A stretch of 64,000 nt of DNA from Beggiatoa alba B18LD (GCF_000245015.1 NZ_JH600070.1:3207252-3271251); one strand, 5' to 3'; shown: positions 47,128 to 57,661, numbered from the stretch's first letter. Program-made: numbers and translations. The notes: generated from the sequence alone by a model not told the origin.

Positions 47128-48990
47128 GTGATTCAGCTTCAAAATGGTGTCATAAACCAGATTTTTCATAAGGAATTATCATATAAATCGTTAAAAATAA
47201 AACCAAATAATGAATGGCTTATACTTTGCAGTGCCACATTTTCCAATTTATTGCACAGTGAGTTAGCCAATAGCATGAAACTTCTCATCGAACGAACCTA
47301 TGTAGAGGCTATGGTGACAAAGTTCCCCGAACTGCACAGCCTCGCCGAACAGCTTAAATTTGGCAATAAAGCCGAACTGCCTTTTCATCATCTTTCAACA
47401 GAACATTTAGGACATTTGCATAGTTTATATGTCGCTACTGGCGAAAAAATGAGCGGGCAAGCAGCACAAATTGCGACCTTACGACAAGCATTAATGGACG
47501 GTGGCAGACGGTTCGAGGAGGGACAATTAGAGGAATTATTGCCCGCCATTGCAGAATTTTTATTAAAAGATGCTATTCGTGGCTGGGTGTTTAAAGCTAA
47601 TTCTGCTGGCAAGCCATTGCCTTATCTCATTGTGCGTCTTGATTTTAGTCCGCCCGCAGAAGAAGAAAGTGGACGCATTTTATTAGACTTAAAAGCCAAT
47701 AGCCTGACAAAAATCGTTACGCTTTCCATGATTATCCGTGAGCGCGACATTATCGGCAAAACCATTGCAGAAATTTTTGCCGCCAGTGGTTATTTAAAGG
47801 AAACTCCTGATTTAATCGCTGCTTATGATGCCTCTAGCGAAATGTATTTTAAATGGCGTTCTGATTACAGCCGACAATTTTCAGCGCGAGGTATCGGCAT
47901 TTTTACCGAAGACCCGACAGCCTCTCATCGTAGTACCGACTGGACACGTAAAAGTAATATTGTTTTATCTTCGGGGGGCGGTTGGGCGCGTGTTGTGAAT
48001 GATGAAGAAATTCTGAAAGAGCGGGAATTAACCCTTGATAGTTCTGGCGATATTTTTGCGAAATATTTACGTAAAGCTGGGCGGAGCGCGAATTACAATC
48101 CGAAAGTAGAAGCGATTGTCGAAAAATTACAAGATAAAATCCCACCTGATTTATTCACCGAATTACCCGTACACGGTTATATCCTCATGTTTCACCTAGA
48201 ATTGCATCATCATGTTTGGGTGCATGTGGATGATATGAAACCTTATGTTTATCAACCTGATTTAAAAGATAAATTAATCTTACCCCCTGAGCAAACAGAT
48301 TTAATCGACATTTTAACCGCCGAAATGGATTTGTTAATGGATGACATTATCGAAGGTAAATCAGGTGGGACAACGGTGTTATGTGCAGGTCCTGCGGGGG
48401 TTGGGAAAACATTAACAGCAGAAGTCTATTCAGAAATTATTAAACGTCCTTTATATCGGGTGCATTCTGGACAATTAGGGTTAAACGTCGCAGAAATGGA
48501 AACAGCGTTAAAAAATACCTTAATGCGGGCGCAACGTTGGGGCGCGGTAATGCTGATTGATGAGGCTGATGTTTATATCAAACGTCGTAATGATAATATT
48601 GCGGCAAATGCTGTCGTTGGGGTGTTTTTACGGGTTTTGGAATACTTTAACGGCTTATTATTTCTCACTACAAACCGCGTGAATGATATTGATGAAGCGA
48701 TTATTTCCCGTTGTATTGCGATGATTCGCTATTATCCGCCACAGTTGGACGACCGCCGCAAAATTTGGTGTGTGATGGCGGAACAGTTCGGGCTTAAATT
48801 AGAACCGACCTTAATCGATATGCTGGCAGAAATTTTCCCACAAGCCAGCGGACGTGATATTAAAGGGTTAGCAAAGTTAGTTGCTAAATACTGTCATCAT
48901 AAATCAGTTTCGCCCACATTAGAAATTTTTAAACGCTGTAGTATTTTCCGTGGCATGGAAATCGATGACCCTGTCGAGGAAAAAGTTTAA
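47128..48990 (+). CDS. AAA+ ATPase with unassigned N-terminal domain
   Basis: The C-terminal half of this 620-residue protein is a classical AAA+ module: Walker A AGPAGVGKTLT near 423, Walker B AVMLIDEADVY, and the sensor LFLTTNRVNDIDEAIISRC with a late GRDIKGLAKL. The first 330 or so residues match no family I recognise. The first codon is GTG; Met50 (47275) is an alternative start. It is separated from the mcrB-like gene by the repeat cluster and followed by copy 5 of the terminator. It may be a remodelling factor; the substrate is unknown. Confidence 0.82.
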   Translation: MIQLQNGVINQIFHKELSYKSLKIKPNNEWLILCSATFSNLLHSELANSMKLLIERTYVEAMVTKFPELHSLAEQLKFGNKAELPFHHLSTEHLGHLHSLYVATGEKMSGQAAQIATLRQALMDGGRRFEEGQLEELLPAIAEFLLKDAIRGWVFKANSAGKPLPYLIVRLDFSPPAEEESGRILLDLKANSLTKIVTLSMIIRERDIIGKTIAEIFAASGYLKETPDLIAAYDASSEMYFKWRSDYSRQFSARGIGIFTEDPTASHRSTDWTRKSNIVLSSGGGWARVVNDEEILKERELTLDSSGDIFAKYLRKAGRSANYNPKVEAIVEKLQDKIPPDLFTELPVHGYILMFHLELHHHVWVHVDDMKPYVYQPDLKDKLILPPEQTDLIDILTAEMDLLMDDIIEGKSGGTTVLCAGPAGVGKTLTAEVYSEIIKRPLYRVHSGQLGLNVAEMETALKNTLMRAQRWGAVMLIDEADVYIKRRNDNIAANAVVGVFLRVLEYFNGLLFLTTNRVNDIDEAIISRCIAMIRYYPPQLDDRRKIWCVMAEQFGLKLEPTLIDMLAEIFPQASGRDIKGLAKLVAKYCHHKSVSPTLEIFKRCSIFRGMEIDDPVEEKV

Positions 48991-49047
48991 CGTTTAATGA
49001 GAGAGTGACACGATTCAGGATTGCTAGTTCTTTTCGCGTGTTTCAAC

Positions 49048-49086
49048 AGACCTGTTAGGTTTTCAAAATCTAGCAGGTCTTTGTTT
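49048..49086 (+). repeat. Terminator element, copy 5 (hairpin only)
   Basis: AGACCTGTTAGGTTTT and AAAATCTAGCAGGTCT form the family hairpin, followed by TTGTTTG. The terminal repeats are not seen. It faces the same direction as the upstream AAA+ gene, 57 bp beyond its stop. Confidence 0.8.
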
Positions 49087-49115
49087 GTCAGAACAGGGTT
49101 AACGCTAAACACAGC

Positions 49116-50597
49116 TTATTCAACTCGATTTTGAATGCTGGCAAGTGTGCGAATCCAAGGCTGGGTTTGCTGTTTCAAACTAGCGGGCAGTGTTGCAAGT
49201 GCTTGTTCAGCTGATTTGCGTGAGGCGTAAATCCCCATGGTGACGATATACCAGTCTTTTTCCCGATAATGGGTTTTAAAAATAGCAATATCGCTTAACT
49301 GATACGTCTGTAAAAAAGGTTGTAGCGTGTTGTAATCATGTGCACCAAGAATTTGCAGGGTGTAAGCATTCGGATTTTGTGCGTTTAACCACTCAATAGA
49401 TTTAAGCAAGTCATCATTTGTTGATGCTGTTTTTATCGTTTTATCCACAGTTGATACAGTTGTTTCAAGCAGTGAATGCGTAGGTGATGTTGAAGCTTCT
49501 GCCGTTTTTGTCGTTGTAGATTCTGCTGAATGAGCGGTTAATAATAACGGTGTCAAGGCAGAATGCGCTTGGGCTTTTAACGCGGGTTCATCAGGCGCGA
49601 CCTGTGGAACTAATTGGCGGGCAATGGGGTCAGTGGTAAAAATTGTTGAAATTGTAGGCGGGCGGGTACTAGGTGGATTGATAGGTCTTGGGTTAGCAAC
49701 CTGTAACATAGGGTCTGTTCCTAGAAACAATTCAGGGTGTTCATGCCATAAAAACAGCCCAATACCCGATAATATTGCAACAATAAGTGTGCCCCATAAC
49801 AATTTATGTTGCTGAATAATACTATTTTTTTGCTTGGCTAAAACGGCTTGCGTTTGTGCGGTTTGTAAGATTTGTTCGGCGAGTAAATTAATTTCACCCG
49901 CGATGCCTTCGGATAAGTGGAAAATTTTACGAATCACTTCCGCAGGAAATAATTTTTGCGTTTGTCCCTGATAAGGCGTATCTGCTAAATAGGTATCGAT
50001 ATAGTAAAACATTTGCTCAATCGAGAGCGGGGGAATATCTAGCGTATGAATTAATGTATTGTGAACAATTTCAAACTCAGGCGCGGCTAAAATACTGGTG
50101 ATTTGTGGCTCACAAATTAATAACACCCGTAAATGTGTTTGCGGGTCGCCTGTCATTGCAAGTTCAATAATCAGTTGTAAGGTTTTAAGCGGTAACTTAT
50201 GCGCATCGTCCACCATCAAAATGGGTAATTGTCCGTTATAGCGAGCGGTAGCGATTTGTGTGCGCAAGAGTTCCTGCAACGTGTGTAAATTTTTCCCTTC
50301 TTGACGAGCAACACCAAACATGGTTTGTAATAGCGAACTTGCCAACGTATCGGGTGCTAATGCTGGGCTACTATTGGGAGTATAAACAATCCAGTTTTCC
50401 TGAATCCTTTCTGTGAGTTGCTGTAGCAATGTTGTTTTACCACATCCCTCTTCTGCCAGAATTAACAAAAGTTGCTCACTGTTTTGCAGTAAATGCACAA
50501 TAAGATTAAGCCGTTGTGTTAATTCTGGTGTTGCAAAATATTTGGCAGTCTTAAAGGGGTTGAGCATTAGGGAAGAAGTTGTATCTAATGTCGCCAT
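49116..50597 (-). CDS. damX: DamX-like protein: ATPase domain plus SPOR domain
   Basis: The 493-residue protein has an ExeA-like AAA domain (Walker A AEEGCGKTTLLQQL near 48; ILMVDDAHKLP near 122), one transmembrane helix (about 268-286, LLWGTLIVAILSGIGLFLW), a Thr/Ser-rich periplasmic linker, and a C-terminal SPOR domain (YTLQILGAHDY to DWYIVTMGIYASRKSAEQAL). SPOR domains bind denuded septal peptidoglycan, so a cell division role is likely. DamX genes usually follow aroKB, which are not here. Confidence 0.85.
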   Translation of the reverse strand: MATLDTTSSLMLNPFKTAKYFATPELTQRLNLIVHLLQNSEQLLLILAEEGCGKTTLLQQLTERIQENWIVYTPNSSPALAPDTLASSLLQTMFGVARQEGKNLHTLQELLRTQIATARYNGQLPILMVDDAHKLPLKTLQLIIELAMTGDPQTHLRVLLICEPQITSILAAPEFEIVHNTLIHTLDIPPLSIEQMFYYIDTYLADTPYQGQTQKLFPAEVIRKIFHLSEGIAGEINLLAEQILQTAQTQAVLAKQKNSIIQQHKLLWGTLIVAILSGIGLFLWHEHPELFLGTDPMLQVANPRPINPPSTRPPTISTIFTTDPIARQLVPQVAPDEPALKAQAHSALTPLLLTAHSAESTTTKTAEASTSPTHSLLETTVSTVDKTIKTASTNDDLLKSIEWLNAQNPNAYTLQILGAHDYNTLQPFLQTYQLSDIAIFKTHYREKDWYIVTMGIYASRKSAEQALATLPASLKQQTQPWIRTLASIQNRVE

Positions 50598-50719
50598 AAT
50601 TGATTTAACAGTAAGGGTTTAGCGCGTTAGCGTGAAAATTGCCTGTGTTAACGATGTCGCCACTTGATGCCATGCGCTAAGTGGTGAGTGTGCACCATTA
50701 ATCTTAGGAGGGCTATTTT

Positions 50720-51121
50720 ATGTTGGTCACATCATGTCCTTTTTGCCAGCTAGCAACTCATTCTACACAACAACTTGTCTATTGTGATGAATTAGTCTTC
50801 GCCATTCGGGATAAATTCCCCGTTTCACGAGGGCACAGTTTAATTATTCCGCGTCGTCACTATGCATCATGGTTTGAAGCAACGACCGCAGAACAGCAGG
50901 CTTTCTTACAAGTCTTAACCCAAGTCAAAGCAGAATTACAAGTTCAATATCAACCAGATGGATACAATATCGGTATTAATGATGGGGCTGTCGCTGGGCA
51001 AACAGTCCCGCATTTACATATTCATTTAATTCCACGTTATCAAGGAGATGTTGCCGAGCCTCGCGGAGGAATTCGTTGGATATTACCTGAAAAAGCGGTG
51101 TATTGGGATAAACCTGTTTGA
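50720..51121 (+). CDS. HIT-family hydrolase
   Basis: The 133-residue protein has the histidine triad HLHIHLIPRY near residue 95, preceded by NIGINDGAVAGQTVPH. There is a short Cys motif SCPFCQLA near the N-terminus. HIT proteins hydrolyse nucleotide phosphoramidates or dinucleoside polyphosphates. AGGAGG lies eight bases before the start. It is divergent from damX. Confidence 0.9.
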   Translation: MLVTSCPFCQLATHSTQQLVYCDELVFAIRDKFPVSRGHSLIIPRRHYASWFEATTAEQQAFLQVLTQVKAELQVQYQPDGYNIGINDGAVAGQTVPHLHIHLIPRYQGDVAEPRGGIRWILPEKAVYWDKPV

Positions 51122-51516
51122 TTAGCAAACTTCTTGATTAAACCTACATTCTTACAGGCTTTGTCCATACACCGTGCGTGAATGAAGCCTGTTTAATGAT
51201 TAAAATAATGTCATAAAAAGCTGTCTAATAAGCAATACAAGAGGATGCTTATACAAGGATTTAATTTTTAATTAAATGTTTTTAAATAAAATCAAAAGAA
51301 ATATATAAACATCCTTAGTTGAAAAATCAGCATTTCTATAAAAATACTAAAAAAAGAATCTTTTGCGAGAGTAAAATTTTTTAATACAATGATAATTAAC
51401 TATAAAATGATAAAAATTTGCGACTCCCCCTTTAAAAAGGTATTGTTTACTCAACCTTTTTTGTAAATAACTTTCAATTTTTTTGTAATAAAACTTTATT
51501 ATTTGAAGGAGTACCA
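51122..51516. other. AT-rich interval upstream of nhaA
   Basis: No supported gene, repeat or riboswitch is seen. It contains several A/T runs and AAGGAGT (51507-51513) before nhaA. A long 5' leader for nhaA is possible. Confidence 0.5.
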
Positions 51517-52710
51517 ATGGCAATCAATCGCTTACATGACACGCTACAGGAGTTTTTTAAACTAGAATCAGCGAGTAGTATTTTATTATTAGGCGCGGCT
51601 GTATTAGCCCTGATTATGAATAATACGCCTGTATTAACTGATATTTATCAAGGATTTTTGCATATGCCGTTAGGCTTGCGTATTGCAGAAATCCATCTTG
51701 ATAAATATGTTTTATTGTGGATTAACGATGGGTTAATGGCAGTATTTTTCTTTTTAGTTGGTTTAGAGCTAAAACGTGAATTACTAGAAGGGCAATTAGC
51801 TTCTATTCAACAAGCAATTTTACCGTTATTAGCGGCGATTGGCGGAATGCTTGTTCCTGCTGTAATTTATATAATGATTAATTGGGGAAATGGTGAAACC
51901 TTACAAGGTTGGGCAATTCCTGCGGCGACTGACATTGCTTTTTCGCTAGGTGTTTTAGTGTTATTAAAAGGGATTGTCCCTGATTCGTTAAGAATTTTTT
52001 TATTAGCCTTAGCGATTATTGATGATATGGGTGCAATTATTATTATTGCTGCTTTTTATTCAGGAGATAGCTTTGCATGGACACCGTTATATTATGCGTT
52101 AGGCGCGGTTGTTGTCTTAGCCCTGTTAAATATATTTCACGTCACCCGTTTTGCTCCTTATTTAGTGGTTGGGGTTATTTTATGGGTCTGCGTGCTTAAA
52201 TCTGGCGTTCATGCAACCTTGGCAGGGGTTATATTAGCTATTTTTATTCCTTTGAAAACAAAAGGGAATCAAAACCATTCATTATTAGAGGATTTAGAGC
52301 ACACCTTACATCCTTGGGTAGCGTTTGCCATTATGCCGATTTTTGCCTTTGCTAACGCAGGGGTTTCTTTTGCGGGGGTTTCTTTCTCCACCCTGCTCGG
52401 TACTGTTCCGTTAGGCATCATGCTGGGTTTATTCTTGGGTAAACAATTGGGTGTGTTTGGTTTCACTTGGTTAGCGGTGAAATATAATATTGCGAAATTG
52501 CCTGAACAGGCTTCTTGGTTGCAATTGTATGGCGTTGCGATTTTGTGCGGGATTGGTTTCACCATGAGTTTATTTATTGGCGGTTTAGCTTTTGGTTTAG
52601 AAGGTGACTATGCCAATCAGGTGAAAATTGGCGTTATTGTAGGCTCATTATTATCTGCGGTTATGGGCTATGTATTACTACGTTTTTTTACAAAACAATT
52701 AGCTAATTAA
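51517..52710 (+). CDS. nhaA: Na+/H+ antiporter NhaA
   Basis: The 397-residue inner-membrane antiporter has the double aspartate of the ion site (LAIIDDMGAIIII, near residue 165), the TDIAFSLGVLVLL half-helix and the NAGVSFAGVSF segment. It exports sodium in exchange for protons and is most active at alkaline pH. It is followed at 3 bp by copy 6 of the terminator element. Confidence 0.95.
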   Translation: MAINRLHDTLQEFFKLESASSILLLGAAVLALIMNNTPVLTDIYQGFLHMPLGLRIAEIHLDKYVLLWINDGLMAVFFFLVGLELKRELLEGQLASIQQAILPLLAAIGGMLVPAVIYIMINWGNGETLQGWAIPAATDIAFSLGVLVLLKGIVPDSLRIFLLALAIIDDMGAIIIIAAFYSGDSFAWTPLYYALGAVVVLALLNIFHVTRFAPYLVVGVILWVCVLKSGVHATLAGVILAIFIPLKTKGNQNHSLLEDLEHTLHPWVAFAIMPIFAFANAGVSFAGVSFSTLLGTVPLGIMLGLFLGKQLGVFGFTWLAVKYNIAKLPEQASWLQLYGVAILCGIGFTMSLFIGGLAFGLEGDYANQVKIGVIVGSLLSAVMGYVLLRFFTKQLAN

Positions 52711-52713
52711 TTA

Positions 52714-52817
52714 TTAACCTGAGTTCGGCGAGTTTTATAAAGTAAAACAGAGACCTGCTAAGTTTTGAAAACTTAGCAGGTCTCTGTTTTTTTATAAAAA
52801 TTGTCAAATTCAGGTTA
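52714..52817 (+). repeat. Terminator-carrying inverted-repeat element, copy 6 (short form)
   Basis: TTAACCTGAGTTCGGCGAG (52714-52732) opens the element. The hairpin GAGACCTGCTAAGTTTT/AAAACTTAGCAGGTCTC (52750-52784) runs into a T-run. It ends about 52817 with AATTCAGGTTATA, the degraded inverse of the left end. The CAGAATT arrays are missing, so this looks like an internal-deletion form. It faces the nhaA direction. Confidence 0.8.
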
Positions 52818-52831
52818 TATAGTCATAAAAA

Positions 52832-52857
52832 AACCTGTTCAAATTTTTGAACAGGTT
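52832..52857 (+). terminator. Bidirectional terminator between nhaA and the SUMF1-domain gene
   Basis: AACCTGTTCAAA pairs perfectly with TTTGAACAGGTT around a two-base loop. A precedes and T follows it, so it can act on both strands. Confidence 0.88.
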
Positions 52858-52888
52858 TTCTTTAATATGGTTGCTATTAACGCGCAGT

Positions 52889-54526
52889 TTATTCTATACG
52901 CACAACGCGGAAGCCAATAGAATCCATTTTTGTGCGGAAACTAAAGTTTTGTCGTCTTGTCACACGAAGATCAGCTTCATACTGTTTGAATGAGCCACCC
53001 CGTACCATCCGACGGCTACAATCGCCTCCTTCCCAGTTTTGCCCTATTTCGGGCGACCCCGAATAACTACCGCGAAAACAAGTTCTTGTCCATTCTGCAA
53101 CATTGCCAACTGTATCGTATAAACCGAATGGGTTAGGTCTAAATGACGCAACTGGAGCTGTTTGTTTATTATCCCATTGGCTGCCACATCCGCCACAATT
53201 GGCACTACCACTGCCACGGCTGAGATCATACCCCCACCAAAAATCGTATTGATTCACGTTTGCACGGGCGGCGAATTCCCACTCACGTTCACTGGGCACA
53301 CGGTATTGATACCCTGTTTGTTCTGTCAACCAGTTTGCGTAAGCTTCTGCATCTTCATAGGACACAAAAATAACGGGTCGTGTTTCACGCCCCCATTGGT
53401 TATCGTTAGGGACTGGGCGATTAGTGGCTGCGGTGAACAGGCTGTAGTCTGCAAAAGTAATTTCTGTCCGACTGATTGCAAAGGGTTGTAAGGTTACTTT
53501 ATGTTGTGGACGTTCTTCACGATTGACGGAGGAGTCAGGACTGCCCATGAGAAAAGAACCACCTGGTAAGGAAAGCATTACAGGCCCTGTTCCACCACTT
53601 TTTAATCGATCTCGAACGATAGTAATAGCATTAATATTAACGGGTTGAATTTCAGTATTTGTGTTTACTGTTTTTTCTGTTGGTTGTTGATTTTTTTCGG
53701 TACTTTCAGCTGGCGTTTCAACAGTTGTTGTCGTCGTGGAGGGCGTAGTCTTTAAGCTGGCGACAAAAGGCACTTTATCTAATAAAGGGGTTAGGAAGAT
53801 AACCGCAATCAGTCCAACAAAAAGGAACATCACGGCTAAAAATCCTAGTAATACTCCTACTAAGCCACTTTTAGGACGAAAAGCAATTCGAATTTTCTCT
53901 TTTTCAATTTCTTTTTGTTTTTCCATTAATGCTCGTGCAGTATCACGTTGAACACGGAGCATTTCTGCTTCTTTAACGGATTGTTGACGAATAGTTTCAA
54001 CTTCTTCTTGCAAACGTCGTTGTTCTTCCTCTTTCTTTTCTATCAGGCGAGAAAGTTCTTGTTGTAATTTTTCGTCATTATGCCGTTTATCTTTATTTTT
54101 CTCAGCTTCAGCTTTTAGTTTTGCAAGTTCAGCTTTTGCACGAGAAAGTTGATCGATTTGTGCACGGGTTTTTTGTTGTGCGGTTTCAATCCGTGCAATC
54201 CGTGCTTCTAATAATGTTTTTTCTGCTTCTGCGCGTCGCAATTGGTCAGCAGGCGATAAAGGAGATGTGCTTGTTGCGAGTGAGGTTGCTGTCTCCGTTG
54301 ATACAGGTGAAACAGCTTTAATCGTTGCTTCAGCGACTTTGTCCTTTTCTTGCAATTTGGCAATTGCGGCTTGCATCGCACTGATTTGCGAGACTAACTT
54401 CTGCGCCTCTTTCGCTTTACGTGCAGCTTCAGCAGAGGAGTCTGCTGTTTTGACTTCTGCTTGTAATTTGTTGTAACGCTTGATTAGTTTTTGCGCTTCA
54501 GCTTTGGCTTGATCGAGTGAAGACAC
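52889..54526 (-). CDS. Coiled-coil, membrane-anchored SUMF1/FGE-domain protein
   Basis: Residues 1-215 are a charged coiled coil rich in Lys, Glu and Ala. One transmembrane helix (about 225-250, GVLLGFLAVMFLFVGLIAV) is followed by a Thr-rich linker, and then by a formylglycine-generating-enzyme-like domain (GGSFLMGSPDSSVNREERPQHKV to FRVVRIE). The domain sits in the periplasm. Cysteine pairs in NCGGCGSQW and GDCSRRM could be structural, and true sulfatase-activating activity is not implied. Such domains often serve as ligand-binding modules. No sulfatase gene is adjacent. Confidence 0.85.
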   Translation of the reverse strand: MSSLDQAKAEAQKLIKRYNKLQAEVKTADSSAEAARKAKEAQKLVSQISAMQAAIAKLQEKDKVAEATIKAVSPVSTETATSLATSTSPLSPADQLRRAEAEKTLLEARIARIETAQQKTRAQIDQLSRAKAELAKLKAEAEKNKDKRHNDEKLQQELSRLIEKKEEEQRRLQEEVETIRQQSVKEAEMLRVQRDTARALMEKQKEIEKEKIRIAFRPKSGLVGVLLGFLAVMFLFVGLIAVIFLTPLLDKVPFVASLKTTPSTTTTTVETPAESTEKNQQPTEKTVNTNTEIQPVNINAITIVRDRLKSGGTGPVMLSLPGGSFLMGSPDSSVNREERPQHKVTLQPFAISRTEITFADYSLFTAATNRPVPNDNQWGRETRPVIFVSYEDAEAYANWLTEQTGYQYRVPSEREWEFAARANVNQYDFWWGYDLSRGSGSANCGGCGSQWDNKQTAPVASFRPNPFGLYDTVGNVAEWTRTCFRGSYSGSPEIGQNWEGGDCSRRMVRGGSFKQYEADLRVTRRQNFSFRTKMDSIGFRVVRIE

Positions 54527-54626
54527 AATCGTATTCTCTGTAAGTTAGGTTGAACGATAAATAAATAAGTAGTTATATAAACAGTCGTTTGTATATATAT
54601 CTTGCGTTAACAGAGCAAAAAAGCGG

Positions 54627-56069
54627 TCACGTTTTTGTCCCCCCTACCGTAAGACGATCAACGCGCAAGGTAGGTTGTCCTACACCAACGGGGATACTTT
54701 GTCCTTCCTTACCACAGACACCGACCCCATCATCTAGTTTTAAATCATTACCAACCCGACTGACTTGTGTCAAGACATCAGCACCGTTTCCAATCAAGGT
54801 TGCACCTTTGACAGGTTGTGTAATTTTGCCATGTTCAATCAGGTAGGCTTCGCTGGCAGTAAAAACAAATTTACCTGAAGTAATATCGACTTGCCCCCCA
54901 TTAAAGTGGACGGCATAGAGTCCTTTATCTACAGAGGCAATAATATCTTTTGGGTCATCTTCGCCTGCTAATAGATAAGTATTTGTCATGCGAGGAAGGG
55001 GTAAACATGCGTAGGATTCGCGTCGCCCATTCCCTGTACTTTTGACACCTGCAAATTTAGCGTTTTGCTTGTCTTGCATGTATCCTTTTAAAATACCATT
55101 CTCAATCAAGGTTGTACATTGTGTTGATGTCCCTTCATCATCAATGGTCAGTGAACCGCGACGATTTGCAAGTGTACCGTCATCAACAATGGTGCATAGG
55201 GGAGAGGCAACTTGTTCGCCTATACGTCCCGCAAATGTGGAAGTGCCTTTACGGTTAAAATCGCCTTCTAAACCATGACCGATTGCTTCATGTAATAAAA
55301 TACCCGGCCATCCCGCACCTAGGACAACAGGCATAGTGCCAGCGGGTGCATCAATCGCATCTAAATTGGTAATTGCACGTCGTACCGCTTCTTTAACATA
55401 GTAAAGCCCACGATTATCAGTCGTGAAATATTCATAGCCAAATCGCCCACCACCACCTGCAGCCCCTAGTTCACGCCGTCCTTTTTCTTCAACGACGACA
55501 CTGATATTTAGGCGGACTAAAGGACGAATATCAGCGGCAAGTGTGCCATCACTTGCTGCAACGAGGATGATTTTATAAGCCCCATTAAGGGTTAATATTG
55601 CTTGTTTGACGCGGGCATCTTCTCTATGTGCAGCAAGGCTTAATTCGTTGAGTAAATTTACTTTTTCGCTAGCCGTTAGACTATTTAAAGGGTTAAGCGA
55701 TGCATAACGTGGTGTAACCGTTTGTTGTTGCAATATAGGGATGCTGGCTGATTGTCCACGTTGGGCAATACAACGGGCGGTTTTTGCCGCTTCCATGAGT
55801 GTGGGTAATATAATATCGTCGCAATAAGCAAAGCCTGTTTTGTCGCCACTGATAGCACGAATACCAACGCCTTGTTCAATACTATGACTGCCTTCTTTAA
55901 CGATACCTTCTTCTAGTGCCCATGTTTCACTGTGACTACTTTGAAAGTATAAATCAGCATAATCAATTTGATAGTTAATTAATTCATCTAGGACGCGACT
56001 AATATCTGTTAGGCTTAACGCACTTGGGCGTAGCAGTTGTTCTGTCGCTAAATTGAGGATTGTTGACAT
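54627..56069 (-). CDS. tldD: Metalloprotease TldD
   Basis: The 480-residue product has the zinc motif [11 protein letters not shown] and the late [13 protein letters not shown]. With TldE (PmbA) it cleaves unfolded or small peptides, including microcin precursors and CcdA. The ATG at 56069 lies inside the end of the upstream nit gene (22-bp overlap); a longer frame from 56189 is not credible. The nit-tldD order is common. tldE is not in the window. Confidence 0.94.
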   Translation of the reverse strand: MSTILNLATEQLLRPSALSLTDISRVLDELINYQIDYADLYFQSSHSETWALEEGIVKEGSHSIEQGVGIRAISGDKTGFAYCDDIILPTLMEAAKTARCIAQRGQSASIPILQQQTVTPRYASLNPLNSLTASEKVNLLNELSLAAHREDARVKQAILTLNGAYKIILVAASDGTLAADIRPLVRLNISVVVEEKGRRELGAAGGGGRFGYEYFTTDNRGLYYVKEAVRRAITNLDAIDAPAGTMPVVLGAGWPGILLHEAIGHGLEGDFNRKGTSTFAGRIGEQVASPLCTIVDDGTLANRRGSLTIDDEGTSTQCTTLIENGILKGYMQDKQNAKFAGVKSTGNGRRESYACLPLPRMTNTYLLAGEDDPKDIIASVDKGLYAVHFNGGQVDITSGKFVFTASEAYLIEHGKITQPVKGATLIGNGADVLTQVSRVGNDLKLDDGVGVCGKEGQSIPVGVGQPTLRVDRLTVGGTKT

Positions 56070-56875
56070 GCGATTTTTTGATGGTCTAAGGTTGGGAAAT
56101 TGCGTCGTATCGTTTGTAAATAATTTAGGTCTAAATCGGCATAAACCACGCCTGCCCCGTGCGGTAAACGTGACAGGATATGTCCCCATGGATCAACTAT
56201 TAAACTGTCGCCATATGTTTCGCGCCCATTGGCATGTCGTCCGCCTTGATTAGGGGCAAGTACATAGCTAAGATTTTCAATTGCACGCGCACGGATTAGG
56301 GTTTCCCAATGTGCTTTCCCTGTCATTGCGGTAAATGCGGAGGGGAGACTGATTAGGGTTGCACCTTGTGCGACTAGGCAGCGAAAGAGTTCGGGAAAGC
56401 GTACATCATAACAAATTGCAAGCCCAATCCGTGCAAATGGTGTATCAACGATGCATACTTGTTGACCAGCTTCAATGGTTCTTGATTCGCAATAGCTTTC
56501 ATCCGCACTGACCTGCACATCAAAAAGGTGTATTTTATCATAGCGTGCGACGCATTGACCTTGATTGTTAATAACCAAGCAACTGGCGCGAACTTTATTA
56601 GGGATACTAGCCTCTAAAGGAATTGTGCCACCAATTAACCAAACGCCATATTTACGCGCTTGTGTTGCTAAAAAATCTTGTATTATCCCCGCGCCAAATT
56701 TTTCACGAATAGCCACTTTATCAGTATCGTGTAGCCCCATTAGTGCAAAGTTTTCTGGCAAACTAACCAGTTCTGCACCTTGGTCGGCAGCTTCTGCAAT
56801 TAAACGGGCTGCTTCTTGTAGATTAGTATTAACATCCGTACTAGAAACCATTTGTATCACTGCAATACGTGTCAT
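56048..56875 (-). CDS. Carbon-nitrogen hydrolase (deaminated glutathione amidase type)
   Basis: The 275-residue nitrilase-superfamily protein has the Glu-Lys-Cys triad in [18 protein letters not shown] and [12 protein letters not shown]. The family's Nit1 branch repairs deaminated glutathione. [22 protein letters not shown] segment supports this branch. It overlaps tldD downstream and is probably co-transcribed with it. Confidence 0.9.
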   Translation of the reverse strand: MTRIAVIQMVSSTDVNTNLQEAARLIAEAADQGAELVSLPENFALMGLHDTDKVAIREKFGAGIIQDFLATQARKYGVWLIGGTIPLEASIPNKVRASCLVINNQGQCVARYDKIHLFDVQVSADESYCESRTIEAGQQVCIVDTPFARIGLAICYDVRFPELFRCLVAQGATLISLPSAFTAMTGKAHWETLIRARAIENLSYVLAPNQGGRHANGRETYGDSLIVDPWGHILSRLPHGAGVVYADLDLNYLQTIRRNFPTLDHQKIACQQSSI

Positions 56876-56959
56876 GTGTCAGTCCTTTGAGTGCGTAATG
56901 ATAACGTTGTTATGATTGGTCATTGAGAAAAGCGTAGCGGATTGGATTGGATGCGTGAT

Positions 56960-57661
56960 TTACTCTACTTTCTGCGCTGTAATGGCTGGGTTTTCAAATA
57001 AAGCTTGTACCGTTGTTGCACATGTTGTGATTTCTTCCTCGCTGGTGCAATAGACAGGTGGATAAGCGGTGAGTTGGACACGACTACGAATAAAAACCCC
57101 TCGCACTGCGTACCCCATTCCTTTAACCCCTGTGATATGCACGGGATAAATCGGCGTTTTTGTATGTTGTGCTAACCAAAACGCGCCACGCTTTAATTTA
57201 CTTGGAAATTGTGTCGGGAGTACAAATCCCCCTTGTGGAAAAATAGCAACGGCTTCCCCTGCTTCTAATGCTTGTAAAGCGACTTTTAAAGCCTTTTCAG
57301 GTCGTCCCGAATAATCGACAGGAATACCACCTATTGCTCGAAATAACCATGTTAAACCAACACGATGATATTGATGCGCATCAATCAGAAAACGTAACGG
57401 GCGATTAGTCACGGCATATAACAGTAATGGGTCTAAACCAGAAACGTGATTCGCAACAATTAACACCGCCCCTTGAGACGGCAAGGCTAATACGGGCGCG
57501 TGTAGGTGGTGATAGTAACGACAAAATAGGCGATTTAGCCCATCTAAGATATTAAGAAAGGGATTTTTCCAATCTGTTTGATGTGCTGAGTAAGCGGCGC
57601 GTAATATCAACCACCCAGCTAACCCTAAACAAATTAATAATAAACCAGTTATGAGTGTCAT
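56960..57661 (-). CDS. PlsC-family acyltransferase
   Basis: The 233-residue protein has an N-terminal membrane helix and the acyltransferase motif NHVSGLD, where the HX4D catalytic pair is kept. The second motif reads FPQGG instead of the usual FPEGT. It probably acylates lysophospholipid on the inner membrane. The start lies 123 bp from the rdgB start on the opposite strand. Confidence 0.85.
   Translation of the reverse strand: MTLITGLLLICLGLAGWLILRAAYSAHQTDWKNPFLNILDGLNRLFCRYYHHLHAPVLALPSQGAVLIVANHVSGLDPLLLYAVTNRPLRFLIDAHQYHRVGLTWLFRAIGGIPVDYSGRPEKALKVALQALEAGEAVAIFPQGGFVLPTQFPSKLKRGAFWLAQHTKTPIYPVHITGVKGMGYAVRGVFIRSRVQLTAYPPVYCTSEEEITTCATTVQALFENPAITAQKVE

Noticed and set aside
51122-51516. 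Riboswitch before nhaA
   Set aside because: No conserved riboswitch core or terminator/antiterminator pair was visible; only AT-rich sequence.
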